Under the pieces are notes generated by a model. It worked only from the letters and a program-made list of their open reading frames with translations. It had not been told where the DNA came from and did not search any database. This document shows, piece by piece, positions 34,913 to 43,458 of a stretch of DNA of 64,000 nucleotides. Location of the stretch: the NCBI RefSeq assembly GCF_002210095.1, contig NZ_AQQR01000004.1, forward strand, positions 62,001-126,000. Direction: 5' to 3'. This DNA comes from Marinibacterium profundimaris (GTDB lineage: Bacteria; Pseudomonadota; Alphaproteobacteria; Rhodobacterales; Rhodobacteraceae). Each line of letters opens with the position of its first letter. Position 1 is the stretch's first letter. A program made the position numbers and the translations under genes.

Positions 34913-35000
34913 CCGCGCGCAGCCGGGCCAGGTCGGGTTTGTCCCGTACGGGCCGGGCTCACCTGGGTGGATCACGGGGATGTCACGCACTGGCGTCCAG

Positions 35001-35017
35001 TTTAAAACTGTTCTAAA
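35001..35017. promoter_or_regulatory. ICE-type Irr box upstream of nfuA
   Basis: TTTAAAACTGTTCTAAA differs by one base from the ICE consensus TTTAGAA-N3-TTCTAAA recognised by the haem-sensing Fur-family regulator Irr in alphaproteobacteria. It lies 56 bp before the nfuA start and just upstream of a possible -35 (TTGACT, 35020-35025). The location fits iron-dependent control of iron-sulphur cluster delivery. Confidence 0.75.
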
Positions 35018-35072
35018 CGTTGACTTGAGCGGCCCCAGACCGCATATCCTTGGCAAGCAAACGGAGGTGCGC

Positions 35073-35636
35073 ATGTTCATCCAGACGGAATCGACCCCGA
35101 ATCCCGCAACGTTGAAATTCCTGCCCGGCCAGACCGTGCTGGAAGCCGGCACCGCCGATTTCCCCTCGGCCGAGGCCGCATCGAAGTCGCCGCTCGCCAC
35201 CCGCATCTTCGCGGTGGACGGCGTGACCGGCGTGTTCTTCGGCAGTGACTTCGTGACGGTCACCAAGGCCGACGCGACCGATTGGGACCATATCAAGCCC
35301 GCCATCCTCGGCGCGGTGATGGAACATTACCAATCCGGCCTGCCGGTGATGGACGGCGGCGAGGAAATCGCCCCGGCCCATGCCGAGCATACCGGCGAAG
35401 ACGGCGAAATCGTCGGCCAGATCAAGGAGTTGCTGGACAGCCGCGTGCGTCCGGCGGTGGCCCAGGACGGCGGCGACATCACCTTCCACGGCTTCGACCG
35501 CGGCGTCGTCTACCTGCACATGCAGGGCGCCTGCGCCGGCTGCCCCTCGTCCACGCTGACGCTGAAGATGGGGATCGAGAACCTGCTGCGTCACTACATT
35601 CCGGAAGTGACCGAGGTGCGCCCGGTTCTTGTCTGA
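35073..35636 (+). CDS. nfuA: NifU-like iron-sulphur cluster carrier (NfuA type)
   Basis: A 187-residue protein that carries 4Fe-4S clusters to target enzymes. The N-terminal Nfu_N domain ('MFIQTESTPNPATLKFLPGQTV') spans roughly residues 1-88, and the C-terminal NifU domain contains the cluster ligands C154 and C157 in 'GACAGCPSSTLTLK'. Start at 35073 is the usual family start. An Irr-type box precedes it. It overlaps the tsaB start, making an nfuA-tsaB-rimI run. Confidence 0.92.
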   Translation: MFIQTESTPNPATLKFLPGQTVLEAGTADFPSAEAASKSPLATRIFAVDGVTGVFFGSDFVTVTKADATDWDHIKPAILGAVMEHYQSGLPVMDGGEEIAPAHAEHTGEDGEIVGQIKELLDSRVRPAVAQDGGDITFHGFDRGVVYLHMQGACAGCPSSTLTLKMGIENLLRHYIPEVTEVRPVLV

Positions 35637-36312
35637 TCCGGCTGCCCCCGGCGGCAGCGCCCCGACCGACGGGCCGCTGCTGCTTGCCTTCGATACCTCC
35701 GGACCGCATGTCAGCGCCGCCCTGCTTCGGGGCGGCGATGTCGTTGCGGAATGCCACGAGCCCATGACACGCGGTCAGGCCGAACGCCTCGTTCCCGCGC
35801 TTCAAGAGCTTATGGCCGGGGCCGGCATTGGCTGGGACCAGCTTGACGCCATCGGTGTCGGCATCGGGCCCGGCAATTTCACCGGCATCCGCATCTGCGT
35901 CGCCACAGCGCGCGGCCTGGCCCTGGGGCTGGGCATCCCGGCGGTGGGCGTCAGCACGCTGGAGGCCGCCGCGCTCGACGCGCCCCGCCCGGTGGTGGCC
36001 ACGGCGGCCGCGGCCCGCGACGGCGCCTTCTTCCAGCTTTTCGACGGCACCACGCCCGGCACACCCGACCTGATGCCGGCGGACGAAGACGGCACCGGCC
36101 TCGACCATGTCGCCCGCCGCTTCGGTCCCGAAATGCCGCTGCCGTCCTTCGACCTGCCCGGACCCCGCGCCGCCCATGGCCAGGTCGAGGCGATCGCCCG
36201 CATCGCCGCCCGGCGCTGCACCGATCCCGCCCTGCCCCGGCCCGCGCCGCTTTACATCCGCCCCGCCGACGCCGCGCCGTCGCGGGACGTGCCGCCGGTG
36301 CTGCTGGATTGA
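35629..36312 (+). CDS. tsaB: tRNA threonylcarbamoyladenosine biosynthesis protein TsaB
   Basis: A 227-residue ASKHA-fold protein, the inactive partner of TsaD in making t6A37 of ANN-decoding tRNAs. Visible are 'LLAFDTSGPHVSAALLRGG', 'GQAERLVPALQELMAGAG' and 'AIGVGIGPGNFTGIRICVATARGLALGLG', the last in consecutive conserved pieces. The start is a TTG at 35629 overlapping the nfuA stop. The rimI gene follows with overlap, a standard pairing. Confidence 0.93.
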   Translation: MSDPAAPGGSAPTDGPLLLAFDTSGPHVSAALLRGGDVVAECHEPMTRGQAERLVPALQELMAGAGIGWDQLDAIGVGIGPGNFTGIRICVATARGLALGLGIPAVGVSTLEAAALDAPRPVVATAAAARDGAFFQLFDGTTPGTPDLMPADEDGTGLDHVARRFGPEMPLPSFDLPGPRAAHGQVEAIARIAARRCTDPALPRPAPLYIRPADAAPSRDVPPVLLD

Positions 36313-36734
36313 TCTCTCCCGCGAACATGGCGGCGCTGCATGCCCTGGCCTTCGCCCGCTCTCCCGCGCGGCCCTGGTCCGAGGCCGAATTCCGCGACCT
36401 TCTGGGCACCACCGGCACCTACGCCGTCGGCCATGCCGAGGCCTTCGCGGTGGCCCGCGTCATCGCCGACGAGGCCGAGCTTCTGACCATCGCGACCCAT
36501 CCCTCGCGCCGCCGTATGGGGCTGGCCCGGTCGATGATGACGGTCTGGCAGCGCGAAGCCATCGCCCGCGGTGCCACGCGCGCCTTTCTCGAGGTGGCCG
36601 CCGACAACCTGGCCGCGCTGCGGCTTTATCACGCCTGCGGCTATACCGAGGTCGGACGGCGAAAGAACTATTACCAGCGCCCCGGCGCAACGTCTGCCGA
36701 CGCTCTGACCATGTCCCGGGACCTGAGCAACTAG
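36309..36734 (+). CDS. rimI: Ribosomal protein S18-alanine N-acetyltransferase-like GNAT protein
   Basis: A 141-residue GNAT acetyltransferase. The acetyl-CoA loop is 'THPSRRRMGLARSMM' (R/QxxGxG/A type) at about residues 63-77, then 'FLEVAADNLAALRLYHACGYTEVGRRKNYY', the RimI hallmark. RimI acetylates the N-terminus of S18. It overlaps tsaB. A TTG at 36309 is taken as start; the ATG at 36327 is possible but has no better ribosome site. Confidence 0.85.
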   Translation: MISPANMAALHALAFARSPARPWSEAEFRDLLGTTGTYAVGHAEAFAVARVIADEAELLTIATHPSRRRMGLARSMMTVWQREAIARGATRAFLEVAADNLAALRLYHACGYTEVGRRKNYYQRPGATSADALTMSRDLSN

Positions 36735-36795
36735 ACGTTCCGGAAACCTCTGCCGCCGCGGCAGAAAGCGGTTGACCCCCTGCACGGGGCTTGTC

Positions 36796-36814
36796 TTTGA
36801 TTGGTCCGATCAAA
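36796..36814. promoter_or_regulatory. 19-bp inverted repeat upstream of the BMP transporter operon
   Basis: TTTGATTGGTCCGATCAAA is an inverted repeat matching 8 of 9 positions per half, 70 bp before the binding-protein start and just downstream of TTGACC (36772-36777), a possible -35. The core resembles GntR-family operators (TGGTC..ACCA class). The regulator is not in this window. Confidence 0.5.
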
Positions 36815-36884
36815 CCCGATCCGAACAACACGGGCGGTGCCGCGTCACGCGCCCCAAAAGACGAACCAACCGGGAGTATTCCAC

Positions 36885-37880
36885 ATGACCGCGATGACCA
36901 AACTTCTTGGCGCCGCAGCCGCCGTTGCCCTGGGCACCGGCGCCGCGATGGCAGAGCCCGCGCTGATCTTCGACCTTGGCGGCAAGTTCGACAAATCCTT
37001 CAACGAGGCGGCCTTCGGCGGCGCCAAGCGTTGGGCGGACGAGACCGGCGGGTCCTTCCTGGAAACCGAAATGCAATCCGAGGCCCAGCGCGAACAGGCG
37101 CTGCGCCGCTTCGCCGAATCCGGGGCCAACCCGATCGTGATGACCGGCTTTGCCTTCGGCGACGTGCTGAACCAAGTCGCGCCGGATTACCCGGACACCA
37201 AGTTCGCCATCGTCGACATGGTGGTCGAACAGCCCAACGTGCGCTCGGTGGTCTTCAACGAACATGAAGGGTCCTACCTGGTCGGCATGCTGGCCGCGAT
37301 GGCCTCCGAGACCGACACCGTCGGCTTCATCGGCGGCATGGACATTCCGCTGATCCGGAAATTCGCCTGTGGCTATGCCCAGGGCGTGAAGGCCGTGTCG
37401 CCCGACGCCACCGTCATCGCCAACATGACCGGCACCACCCCGGCCGCCTGGAACGACCCGGTGCGCGGATCGGAACTGACCAACGCCCAGATCAGCCAGG
37501 GCGCCGACGTGGTCTATGCCGCGGCCGGCGGCACCGGCGTGGGCGTGCTGCAGACCGCCGCCGACGAAGGCATCCTGTCGATCGGCGTGGACAGCAACCA
37601 GAACTACCTGCACCCGGGCCAGGTCCTGACCTCGATGATGAAACGCGTCGACAACGCCGTGTACGAGGCGTTCTCGGACGGCACCGACCTGGAAACCGGG
37701 ATCTACGTGATGGGCCTGGCGAACGGCGGCGTGGGCTATGCGCTGGACGAGTACAACGAAGAGCTCATCACCGAAGAGATGAAGGCCGCCGTCGACGAAG
37801 CCTCGGCCAAGATCGCCTCGGGCGAGATGGTGGTGCACGACTACATGTCGGACGAAAGCTGCCCGGCCGTCTCCTTCTGA
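36885..37880 (+). CDS. BMP family ABC transporter substrate-binding protein
   Basis: A 331-residue periplasmic receptor of the Bmp/PnrA family, which binds purine nucleosides. A signal peptide ('MTAMTKLLGAAAAVALGTGAAMA') is followed by the family start 'EPALIFDLGGKFDKSFNEAAFGGAKRW' and 'GFIGGMDIPLIRKFACGYAQGVKAV'. There is no lipobox, unlike PnrA of spirochaetes. The start at 36885 is chosen for its signal peptide and a GGGAG site. It heads a four-gene importer operon; deoD at 52678 would phosphorolyse imported nucleosides. Confidence 0.92.
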   Translation: MTAMTKLLGAAAAVALGTGAAMAEPALIFDLGGKFDKSFNEAAFGGAKRWADETGGSFLETEMQSEAQREQALRRFAESGANPIVMTGFAFGDVLNQVAPDYPDTKFAIVDMVVEQPNVRSVVFNEHEGSYLVGMLAAMASETDTVGFIGGMDIPLIRKFACGYAQGVKAVSPDATVIANMTGTTPAAWNDPVRGSELTNAQISQGADVVYAAAGGTGVGVLQTAADEGILSIGVDSNQNYLHPGQVLTSMMKRVDNAVYEAFSDGTDLETGIYVMGLANGGVGYALDEYNEELITEEMKAAVDEASAKIASGEMVVHDYMSDESCPAVSF

Positions 37881-37891
37881 TAAGACTGGAC

Positions 37892-37975
37892 GGGGCACTC
37901 GTCGCGCCCTTGCAGGCGCGCCTCGTCAGGGATCCGTCCCCGGCGAGGCGGGCCGTCAGGCCCGACGAGCGCCCC
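37892..37975 (+). ncRNA. Cloverleaf-like intercistronic structure after the binding-protein gene
   Basis: The 84-nt spacer segment folds on paper into a closed four-way junction. The outer stem pairs 37892-37903 with 37964-37975 (11 of 12 pairs). Inside are hairpins at 37904-37919 (GCGCC/GGCGC), 37920-37949 (GCCTCG/CGAGGC with an inner GGG/CCC) and 37950-37963 (GGGCC-gtca-GGCCC). No base is left unpaired at the junction. It starts 12 nt after the binding-protein stop and ends 20 nt before the ATPase gene. A role in holding back downstream expression or protecting the upstream mRNA is inference. Confidence 0.6.
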
Positions 37976-37995
37976 TCCGACAAAAGAGTGCCCGC

Positions 37996-39528
37996 ATGAC
38001 CGCCCCCGCCATCGAACTGAAGGGCATTTCCAAGTCCTTCGGCCCCGTCCAGGCCAACAAGGACATCTCGATCCGCGTCCGGCCGGGCACGATCCACGGT
38101 ATCATCGGCGAGAACGGCGCGGGGAAATCCACCCTGATGTCGATCCTCTACGGCTTCTACAAGGCCGACTCGGGCGAGATCTGGATCAACGGCAATGAAA
38201 CCCAGATCCCCGACAGCCAGGCCGCCATCGCCGCCGGCATCGGCATGGTGTTCCAGCATTTCAAGCTGGTCGAGAATTTCACCGTCCTTGAAAACGTGAT
38301 CCTCGGCGCCGAGGACAGCGGGCTGCTGAAGCCCTCGCTGGCCCGCGCCCGCAAGTCGCTTCTGAACCTCGCGCAGGAATACGGGCTGAACGTCGATCCC
38401 GACGCCCGTATCGACGAGATCGGCGTCGGCATGCAGCAGCGTGTCGAGATCCTCAAGGCGCTCTACCGCGAGGCGCAGATCCTGATCCTGGACGAGCCCA
38501 CCGGCGTGCTCACGCCCGCCGAGGCCGATCAGCTCTTCCGGATCCTTCACAGGCTGCGCGAAGAGGGCAAGACGATCATCCTCATCACCCACAAGCTGCG
38601 CGAGATCATGGAGGCGACCGACGAAGTCTCTGTCATGCGGCGCGGCGAGATGGTGGCGACCCGCACGACCTCGCAGACCACGCCCGAGGAGCTGGCCGAG
38701 CTGATGGTCGGCCGCAAGGTGCTGCTGCGCGTCGACAAGGCCCCGGCCCAGCCCGGCGGCAAGGTGCTGGAGATCCGCAACCTGCATGTCCGCGACGAGA
38801 AGGGCGTGGAACGGGTCAAGGGCATCAACCTCTCGGTCCGCGCCGGGGAAATCCTGGGCATCGCCGGGGTCGCCGGCAACGGCCAATCCGAGCTTCTCGA
38901 GGTTCTGGGCGGCATGCGCCCCGGCACCGGAGAGGTCCTGCTGAACGGCCAGCCGGTCGAACTGGTCGGCGCCAACGGCCGCGCGATCCGCGACAAGGGC
39001 ATCGCCCACGTGCCCGAGGACCGCCAGCGCGAAGGGCTGATCATGGATTTCCACGCCTGGGAAAACGTGGCCTTCGGCTATCATCACGACCCCGCCTACA
39101 ACCGCGGCCTGCTGATGGACAACGCCGCACTGCGCGCCGACACCGAACGCAAGATCGAAAAGTTCGATATCCGCCCCGCCGATGGCTGGCTCTCGGCCAA
39201 GAACTTCTCGGGCGGGAACCAGCAGAAGATCGTCGTCGCCCGCGAGATCGAGCGCAATCCCGACCTGCTGCTTGTCGGTCAGCCCACCCGGGGCGTCGAC
39301 ATCGGCGCGATCGAGTTCATCCACAAGCAGATCGTCGCCCTGCGCGACGCCGGCAAGGCCGTGCTGCTGGTCTCGGTCGAGCTGGAGGAGATCTTTTCGC
39401 TCTCCGACCGGATCGCGGTGATGTTCGACGGCCACGTCATGGGCGAACGCCTGCCCGACCAGACCGACGAGAAAGAGCTGGGCCTGCTGATGGCCGGTGT
39501 CTCCGGGCCCCGCGAGGCCACGGCATGA
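37996..39528 (+). CDS. ABC transporter ATP-binding protein of a purine nucleoside importer
   Basis: A 510-residue tandem ATPase with two nucleotide-binding domains, as in the sugar/nucleoside CUT2 type. The first domain has the Walker A run 'GENGAGKSTLM', its signature motif is degenerate ('GVGMQQRVEILKAL') and Walker B is 'ILILDEPTGVLTPAE'. The second domain has the degenerate loop 'GVAGNGQSELLEVL' and the signature 'FSGGNQQKIVVAREIE', so only one site is probably fully active. This matches NupA/PnrB-type nucleoside importers. Two permease genes follow. Confidence 0.9.
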   Translation: MTAPAIELKGISKSFGPVQANKDISIRVRPGTIHGIIGENGAGKSTLMSILYGFYKADSGEIWINGNETQIPDSQAAIAAGIGMVFQHFKLVENFTVLENVILGAEDSGLLKPSLARARKSLLNLAQEYGLNVDPDARIDEIGVGMQQRVEILKALYREAQILILDEPTGVLTPAEADQLFRILHRLREEGKTIILITHKLREIMEATDEVSVMRRGEMVATRTTSQTTPEELAELMVGRKVLLRVDKAPAQPGGKVLEIRNLHVRDEKGVERVKGINLSVRAGEILGIAGVAGNGQSELLEVLGGMRPGTGEVLLNGQPVELVGANGRAIRDKGIAHVPEDRQREGLIMDFHAWENVAFGYHHDPAYNRGLLMDNAALRADTERKIEKFDIRPADGWLSAKNFSGGNQQKIVVAREIERNPDLLLVGQPTRGVDIGAIEFIHKQIVALRDAGKAVLLVSVELEEIFSLSDRIAVMFDGHVMGERLPDQTDEKELGLLMAGVSGPREATA

Positions 39529-39624
39529 CCCGCCTCTGCCCGCGCGCCGGAGCCGCCTGCCTGTCCCTGACCGTCGCGGCCCCCGTGCCGCACCCGGGCA
39601 CGACCAACCTGGAGACCGCCTGAC

Positions 39625-40719
39625 ATGGACAAGATGCCCCACTGGGCCGACGTCATCCTGATTCCGCTGATCTCGCTGATCCTGGCCGCGTTCCTGTCGG
39701 CGCTGGTCATCCTGGCCATCGGCGAGAACCCGGTCGAAGCGCTGCAACTCATGGTCCAGGGCTCGCTCGGCTCCACCTACGGCTGGGGCTACACGCTTTA
39801 TTACGCGACCAATTTCATGTTCACCGGCCTCGCCGTGGCCGTCGCCTTCCACGCCCGCATGTTCAACATCGGCGGCGAGGGGCAGGCCATGCTCGGCGGG
39901 CTCGGCGTCGCGCTGGTCTGCCTCTACGTCCCCTGGCCGCACTGGACCATCGCGCTGGTCTTCGCCATCGCCGCCTCCGCCGCCTTCGGCGCGCTCTGGG
40001 CGATGATCCCCGCCTACCTGCAGGCCGCGCGCGGCAGCCACATCGTGATCACCACGATCATGTTCAACTTCATCGCCTCCGCCTTCCTGAACTACATGCT
40101 GGTCAACGTGATGCGCCCCGCCGGCTCCATGGACCCGGCCACCGAACGCTTCCCCGAGGCCGTCAACCTGCCCACCCTGCACGAGATGCTGCTGCCCTTC
40201 GGCATCCAGTTCTCCAAGGCCGCGCCGGTCAACTTCAGCCTCGTCATCGCCATTCTCGCCTGCATCCTGGTCTGGGTCCTGATCTGGCGCACCCGCCTGG
40301 GCTACGAGATCCGCGCCTACGGCCATTCGGAACCCGGCGCGCTCTATGCCGGGATCTCGCCCTTCAAGATCATCATGATCTCCATGCTAATCTCCGGCGG
40401 GCTGGCCGGCATGATGGCGATCAACAACGTCATGGGCGAGGCCGAGCGCCTGGTCCTCAACGCCACCGAGGGCGCGGGTTTCATCGGCATCGCCGTGGCG
40501 CTCATGGGCCGCAGCCATCCCTTCGGCGTCTTCCTCGCCGCGATCCTCTTCGGCTTCCTCTACCAGGGCGGCGCGGAACTGGCGCTCTGGACGAACATCC
40601 CGCGTGAGCTGATCGTGGTGATCCAGGCGCTGGTGATCATGCTGACCGGCGCGCTGGACAACATGGTGCGGATGCCGCTTGAAAAACTTTTCCTGTCGAT
40701 GCGCAAGGGACGGGCCTGA
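39625..40719 (+). CDS. ABC transporter permease (nucleoside importer, NupB/NupP-like)
   Basis: A 364-residue inner-membrane permease of the BPD_transp_2 family with about ten segments. 'FHARMFNIGGEGQAMLGGLGVAL' is the typical early motif and 'GHSEPGALYAGISPFKIIMISMLISGGLAGMMAI' the cytoplasmic coupling region (in two conserved blocks). It shares an ATGG-type overlap with the next permease gene at 40719. A 96-bp spacer separates it from the ATPase gene. Confidence 0.9.
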   Translation: MDKMPHWADVILIPLISLILAAFLSALVILAIGENPVEALQLMVQGSLGSTYGWGYTLYYATNFMFTGLAVAVAFHARMFNIGGEGQAMLGGLGVALVCLYVPWPHWTIALVFAIAASAAFGALWAMIPAYLQAARGSHIVITTIMFNFIASAFLNYMLVNVMRPAGSMDPATERFPEAVNLPTLHEMLLPFGIQFSKAAPVNFSLVIAILACILVWVLIWRTRLGYEIRAYGHSEPGALYAGISPFKIIMISMLISGGLAGMMAINNVMGEAERLVLNATEGAGFIGIAVALMGRSHPFGVFLAAILFGFLYQGGAELALWTNIPRELIVVIQALVIMLTGALDNMVRMPLEKLFLSMRKGRA

Positions 40720-41684
40720 TGGATTTTATCACCCTCATCCAGGTCCTGGATTCCACGATCCGCCTGACCACGCCGCTTCTGCTGGCCTGCCTCGCCGGGC
40801 TCTATTCCGAACGCGCCGGCATCTTCGACATCGGGCTGGAGGGCAAGATGCTGGCCTCGGCCTTCCTGTCGGCGGCCATCGCCTATGTCTCGGGCTCGGT
40901 CTGGCTGGGCCTGCTGGCGGGCATCGCCGCCTCGGTGCTGCTTTCGGCGCTGCATGGCCTCGCCTCGATCACCTTCCGGGGCAATCAGCTGATCTCGGGC
41001 CTCGCGGTCACCATGCTGGCCCAGGGCTTCACCGTTCTGGTCGCCCAGGACTGGTTCCAGCAGGGCGGCCGCACGCCCTCGCTGACCGGCGCAGGCCGCT
41101 TCACCGGCATCACCCTGCCCTTCGCCGACGCGCTTGAACCCGTCCCGGTCATCGGCCCGATCTATGCCGAGCTCATCTCGGGCCATTCGATCCTGGTCTA
41201 CCTGGCCTTCGCCATGGTGCCGCTGACCTGGTGGATCCTGTTCCGCACCCGCTTCGGCCTGCGCCTGCGCGCCGTGGGCGAAAACCCCGCCGCGGTCGAC
41301 ACCGCCGGGATCTCGGTCACCGGGCTGCGCTATGCCGCCGTGCTGATCTGCGGCGTGCTCTGCGGCATCGCCGGCGCCTACCTGTCCACGGCGCTGCAGG
41401 CCGGCTTCGTCAAGGACATGACCGCGGGGCGCGGCTACATCGCGCTGGCCGCCCTGATCTTCGCCAAGTGGCGGCCCTGGCACGCGCTCTGGTCCTGCCT
41501 GCTGTTCGGCCTGCTCCAGGCGGTGGCGCTGCGCTTCCAGAACATCGACCTGGGCGGGATCGTGATCCCGGTGCAGGTGATGGATGCCCTGCCCTACATC
41601 CTGACGGTCGTGATCCTGGCCGGCTTCGTCGGCAAGGCGATCCCGCCGCGCGCGGGTGGCGAACCCTATGTCAAGGAACGCTGA
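40719..41684 (+). CDS. ABC transporter permease (nucleoside importer, NupC/NupQ-like)
   Basis: A 321-residue second permease of the same importer. Family marks are 'LLACLAGLYSERAGIFDIGLEGKMLASAFLS' (two adjacent blocks), 'FRGNQLISGLAVTMLAQG' and 'GLRLRAVGENPAAVDTAGISV'. Together with the previous gene it forms the heterodimeric channel. Last gene of the operon; the next gene starts 93 bp later. Confidence 0.9.
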   Translation: MDFITLIQVLDSTIRLTTPLLLACLAGLYSERAGIFDIGLEGKMLASAFLSAAIAYVSGSVWLGLLAGIAASVLLSALHGLASITFRGNQLISGLAVTMLAQGFTVLVAQDWFQQGGRTPSLTGAGRFTGITLPFADALEPVPVIGPIYAELISGHSILVYLAFAMVPLTWWILFRTRFGLRLRAVGENPAAVDTAGISVTGLRYAAVLICGVLCGIAGAYLSTALQAGFVKDMTAGRGYIALAALIFAKWRPWHALWSCLLFGLLQAVALRFQNIDLGGIVIPVQVMDALPYILTVVILAGFVGKAIPPRAGGEPYVKER

Positions 41685-41776
41685 CCAGGCTCTTCCCGCC
41701 GATGTGAAACCCGATGGCGCGCCTTGCGCGCCATACCCGCTTGCCCCTCCTTGCGGGGGGGATTTATTGTAGGGTC

Positions 41777-42697
41777 ATGCAAGTCTATCTCCCCATCGCC
41801 GAGGTCTCGGTCAACGCGTTCCTGATCCTCGGCCTTGGCGGGCTGGTGGGCGTCCTTTCGGGCATGTTCGGGGTCGGTGGCGGGTTTCTCGCCACGCCGA
41901 TGCTGTTCTTCATCGGCATCCCCCCGGCGGTCGCGGTGGCGACACAGGCGAATCAGATCGTCGCCTCCTCCGTCTCGGGGCTGCTTGCACATTTCCGAAG
42001 ACGCACGGTGGATTTCCGGATGGGCACCGTGCTGCTGGTGGGCGGACTCGTCGGGTCCGGCTCCGGCATCTACATCTTCAACTACATGAAAAGCCTGGGC
42101 CAGGTGGACCTGCTGGTACAGCTCTCCTATGTGGTCTTCCTTGGCATCGTCGGCGCGCTGATGTTCGTCGAAAGCCTGAACGCGATCCGCCGCGCGAAAA
42201 AGGTCGGGCCCCAGCCGCGCCGCGACCGCCGGCACAAAAGCTGGATCTACGCGATGCCGGTCAAGATGCGGTTCCGCACGTCCGGGCTCTACATCTCGGT
42301 GATCCCGCCGCTGCTGGTCGGCGGGCTGGTGGGCGTGCTCTCGGCGATCATGGGGGTCGGCGGCGGCTTTGTCATGGTGCCGGCGATGATCTACCTGCTG
42401 AACATGCCGACCAAGGTGGTGGTGGGCACCTCGCTCTTCCAGATCACCTTCGTCGCCGCCTTCACCACGATGCTGCATGCCACGACGAACTACACCGTCG
42501 ATGCGGTTCTGGCCCTGCTGCTGCTGGTCGGCGGCGTGGTCGGCGCGCAGTTCGGCACCCAGATCGGCCTGCGGCTCAAGGCCGAACAACTGCGCATCCT
42601 ACTGGCCAGCCTCGTTCTTGCGGTCTGCGGCAAGCTCGCGCTGGACCTGCTTCTGAAACCGGCGGAGATCTACTCGCTGAACCCGGTGCTGAACTGA
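41777..42697 (+). CDS. Sulfite exporter TauE/SafE family protein
   Basis: A 306-residue membrane protein with two homologous halves, each marked by the TauE/SafE glycine-rich motif: 'LSGMFGVGGGFLATPMLFF' near residue 30 and 'LSAIMGVGGGFVMVPAMIYLL' near residue 195. Members move sulfoacetate, sulfite or other small organosulfur anions, usually outward; the substrate is unknown. The start at 41777 gives a normal N-terminus. It overlaps the TIGR02186 gene by ATGA-like coupling at 42697, a pairing often seen in Rhodobacterales. Confidence 0.9.
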   Translation: MQVYLPIAEVSVNAFLILGLGGLVGVLSGMFGVGGGFLATPMLFFIGIPPAVAVATQANQIVASSVSGLLAHFRRRTVDFRMGTVLLVGGLVGSGSGIYIFNYMKSLGQVDLLVQLSYVVFLGIVGALMFVESLNAIRRAKKVGPQPRRDRRHKSWIYAMPVKMRFRTSGLYISVIPPLLVGGLVGVLSAIMGVGGGFVMVPAMIYLLNMPTKVVVGTSLFQITFVAAFTTMLHATTNYTVDAVLALLLLVGGVVGAQFGTQIGLRLKAEQLRILLASLVLAVCGKLALDLLLKPAEIYSLNPVLN

Positions 42698-43458
42698 TGC
42701 GCTGGCTGGCGCTGATCCCGCTGCTGCTGCTTGTGCCCCTGTCCACCCGGGCCGAAGAGGTCGTGCTGGGCCTGTCGAGCGACAAGGTCTCGATCACCAC
42801 CAGTTTCGACGGCTCCGACCTGCTGATCTTCGGCGCGGTCAAGCGCGAGGCCCCCATCGTCGAGGATCCGCCGATCGAAGTGGTGATCACAGTCTCGGGC
42901 CCGTTCGAGCCGGTGATGGTCCGGCGCAAGGACCGGCGTGCGGGCATCTGGGTCAACACCGACGCGGTCGAGGTCGATCTCGCGCCCAGCTTCTACGCCG
43001 TCGCCTCCTCCGGCCCTCTCGACGAGGTGCTGAGCGCGACCGAGAACCTGCGCCACAACGTGACGATCAACCGCGCGATCCGCCTGGTCGGCGCCCCGCC
43101 CAGCATCACCGACGCCTACAACTTCACCGAGGCGCTGGTGCGGATCCGCACCCGCTCGGACCTCTATCAACGGCTGGAAGGCGCGGTGGCGGTGGACGAA
43201 CACACGCTGTTCCGCACCTCGATCTCGATGCCCGCGAACCTGACCGAAGGGTCCTATGTCACGCGGATCTTCCTGACCCGCAGCGGCAACGTGGTCTCGC
43301 AATACGAGACGCTGATCGACGTGCAGAAGGTCGGGCTGGAACGCTGGATATTCGAGCTCTCGCGCGAACAGCCGATGGTCTACGGCCTGCTCTCGCTGTT
43401 CATCGCGGTGGCGGCGGGATGGGGCGCGTCCGCCGGGTTCGCCCTGCTGCGACGGTAA
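42697..43458 (+). CDS. TIGR02186 family (Alph_Pro_TM) membrane-anchored protein
   Basis: A 253-residue protein known only from alphaproteobacteria. It has a signal peptide ('MRWLALIPLLLLVPLSTRA'), a large periplasmic part ('EEVVLGLSSDKVSITTSFDGSDLLIFGAVKR', shown as recognisable start) and one C-terminal membrane helix ('VYGLLSLFIAVAAGWGASAGFALL'). Function unknown; it is consistently next to a TauE/SafE exporter and may assist it. Its last 87 coding bases form the first unit of the 101-bp tandem array that follows. Confidence 0.87.
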   Translation: MRWLALIPLLLLVPLSTRAEEVVLGLSSDKVSITTSFDGSDLLIFGAVKREAPIVEDPPIEVVITVSGPFEPVMVRRKDRRAGIWVNTDAVEVDLAPSFYAVASSGPLDEVLSATENLRHNVTINRAIRLVGAPPSITDAYNFTEALVRIRTRSDLYQRLEGAVAVDEHTLFRTSISMPANLTEGSYVTRIFLTRSGNVVSQYETLIDVQKVGLERWIFELSREQPMVYGLLSLFIAVAAGWGASAGFALLRR

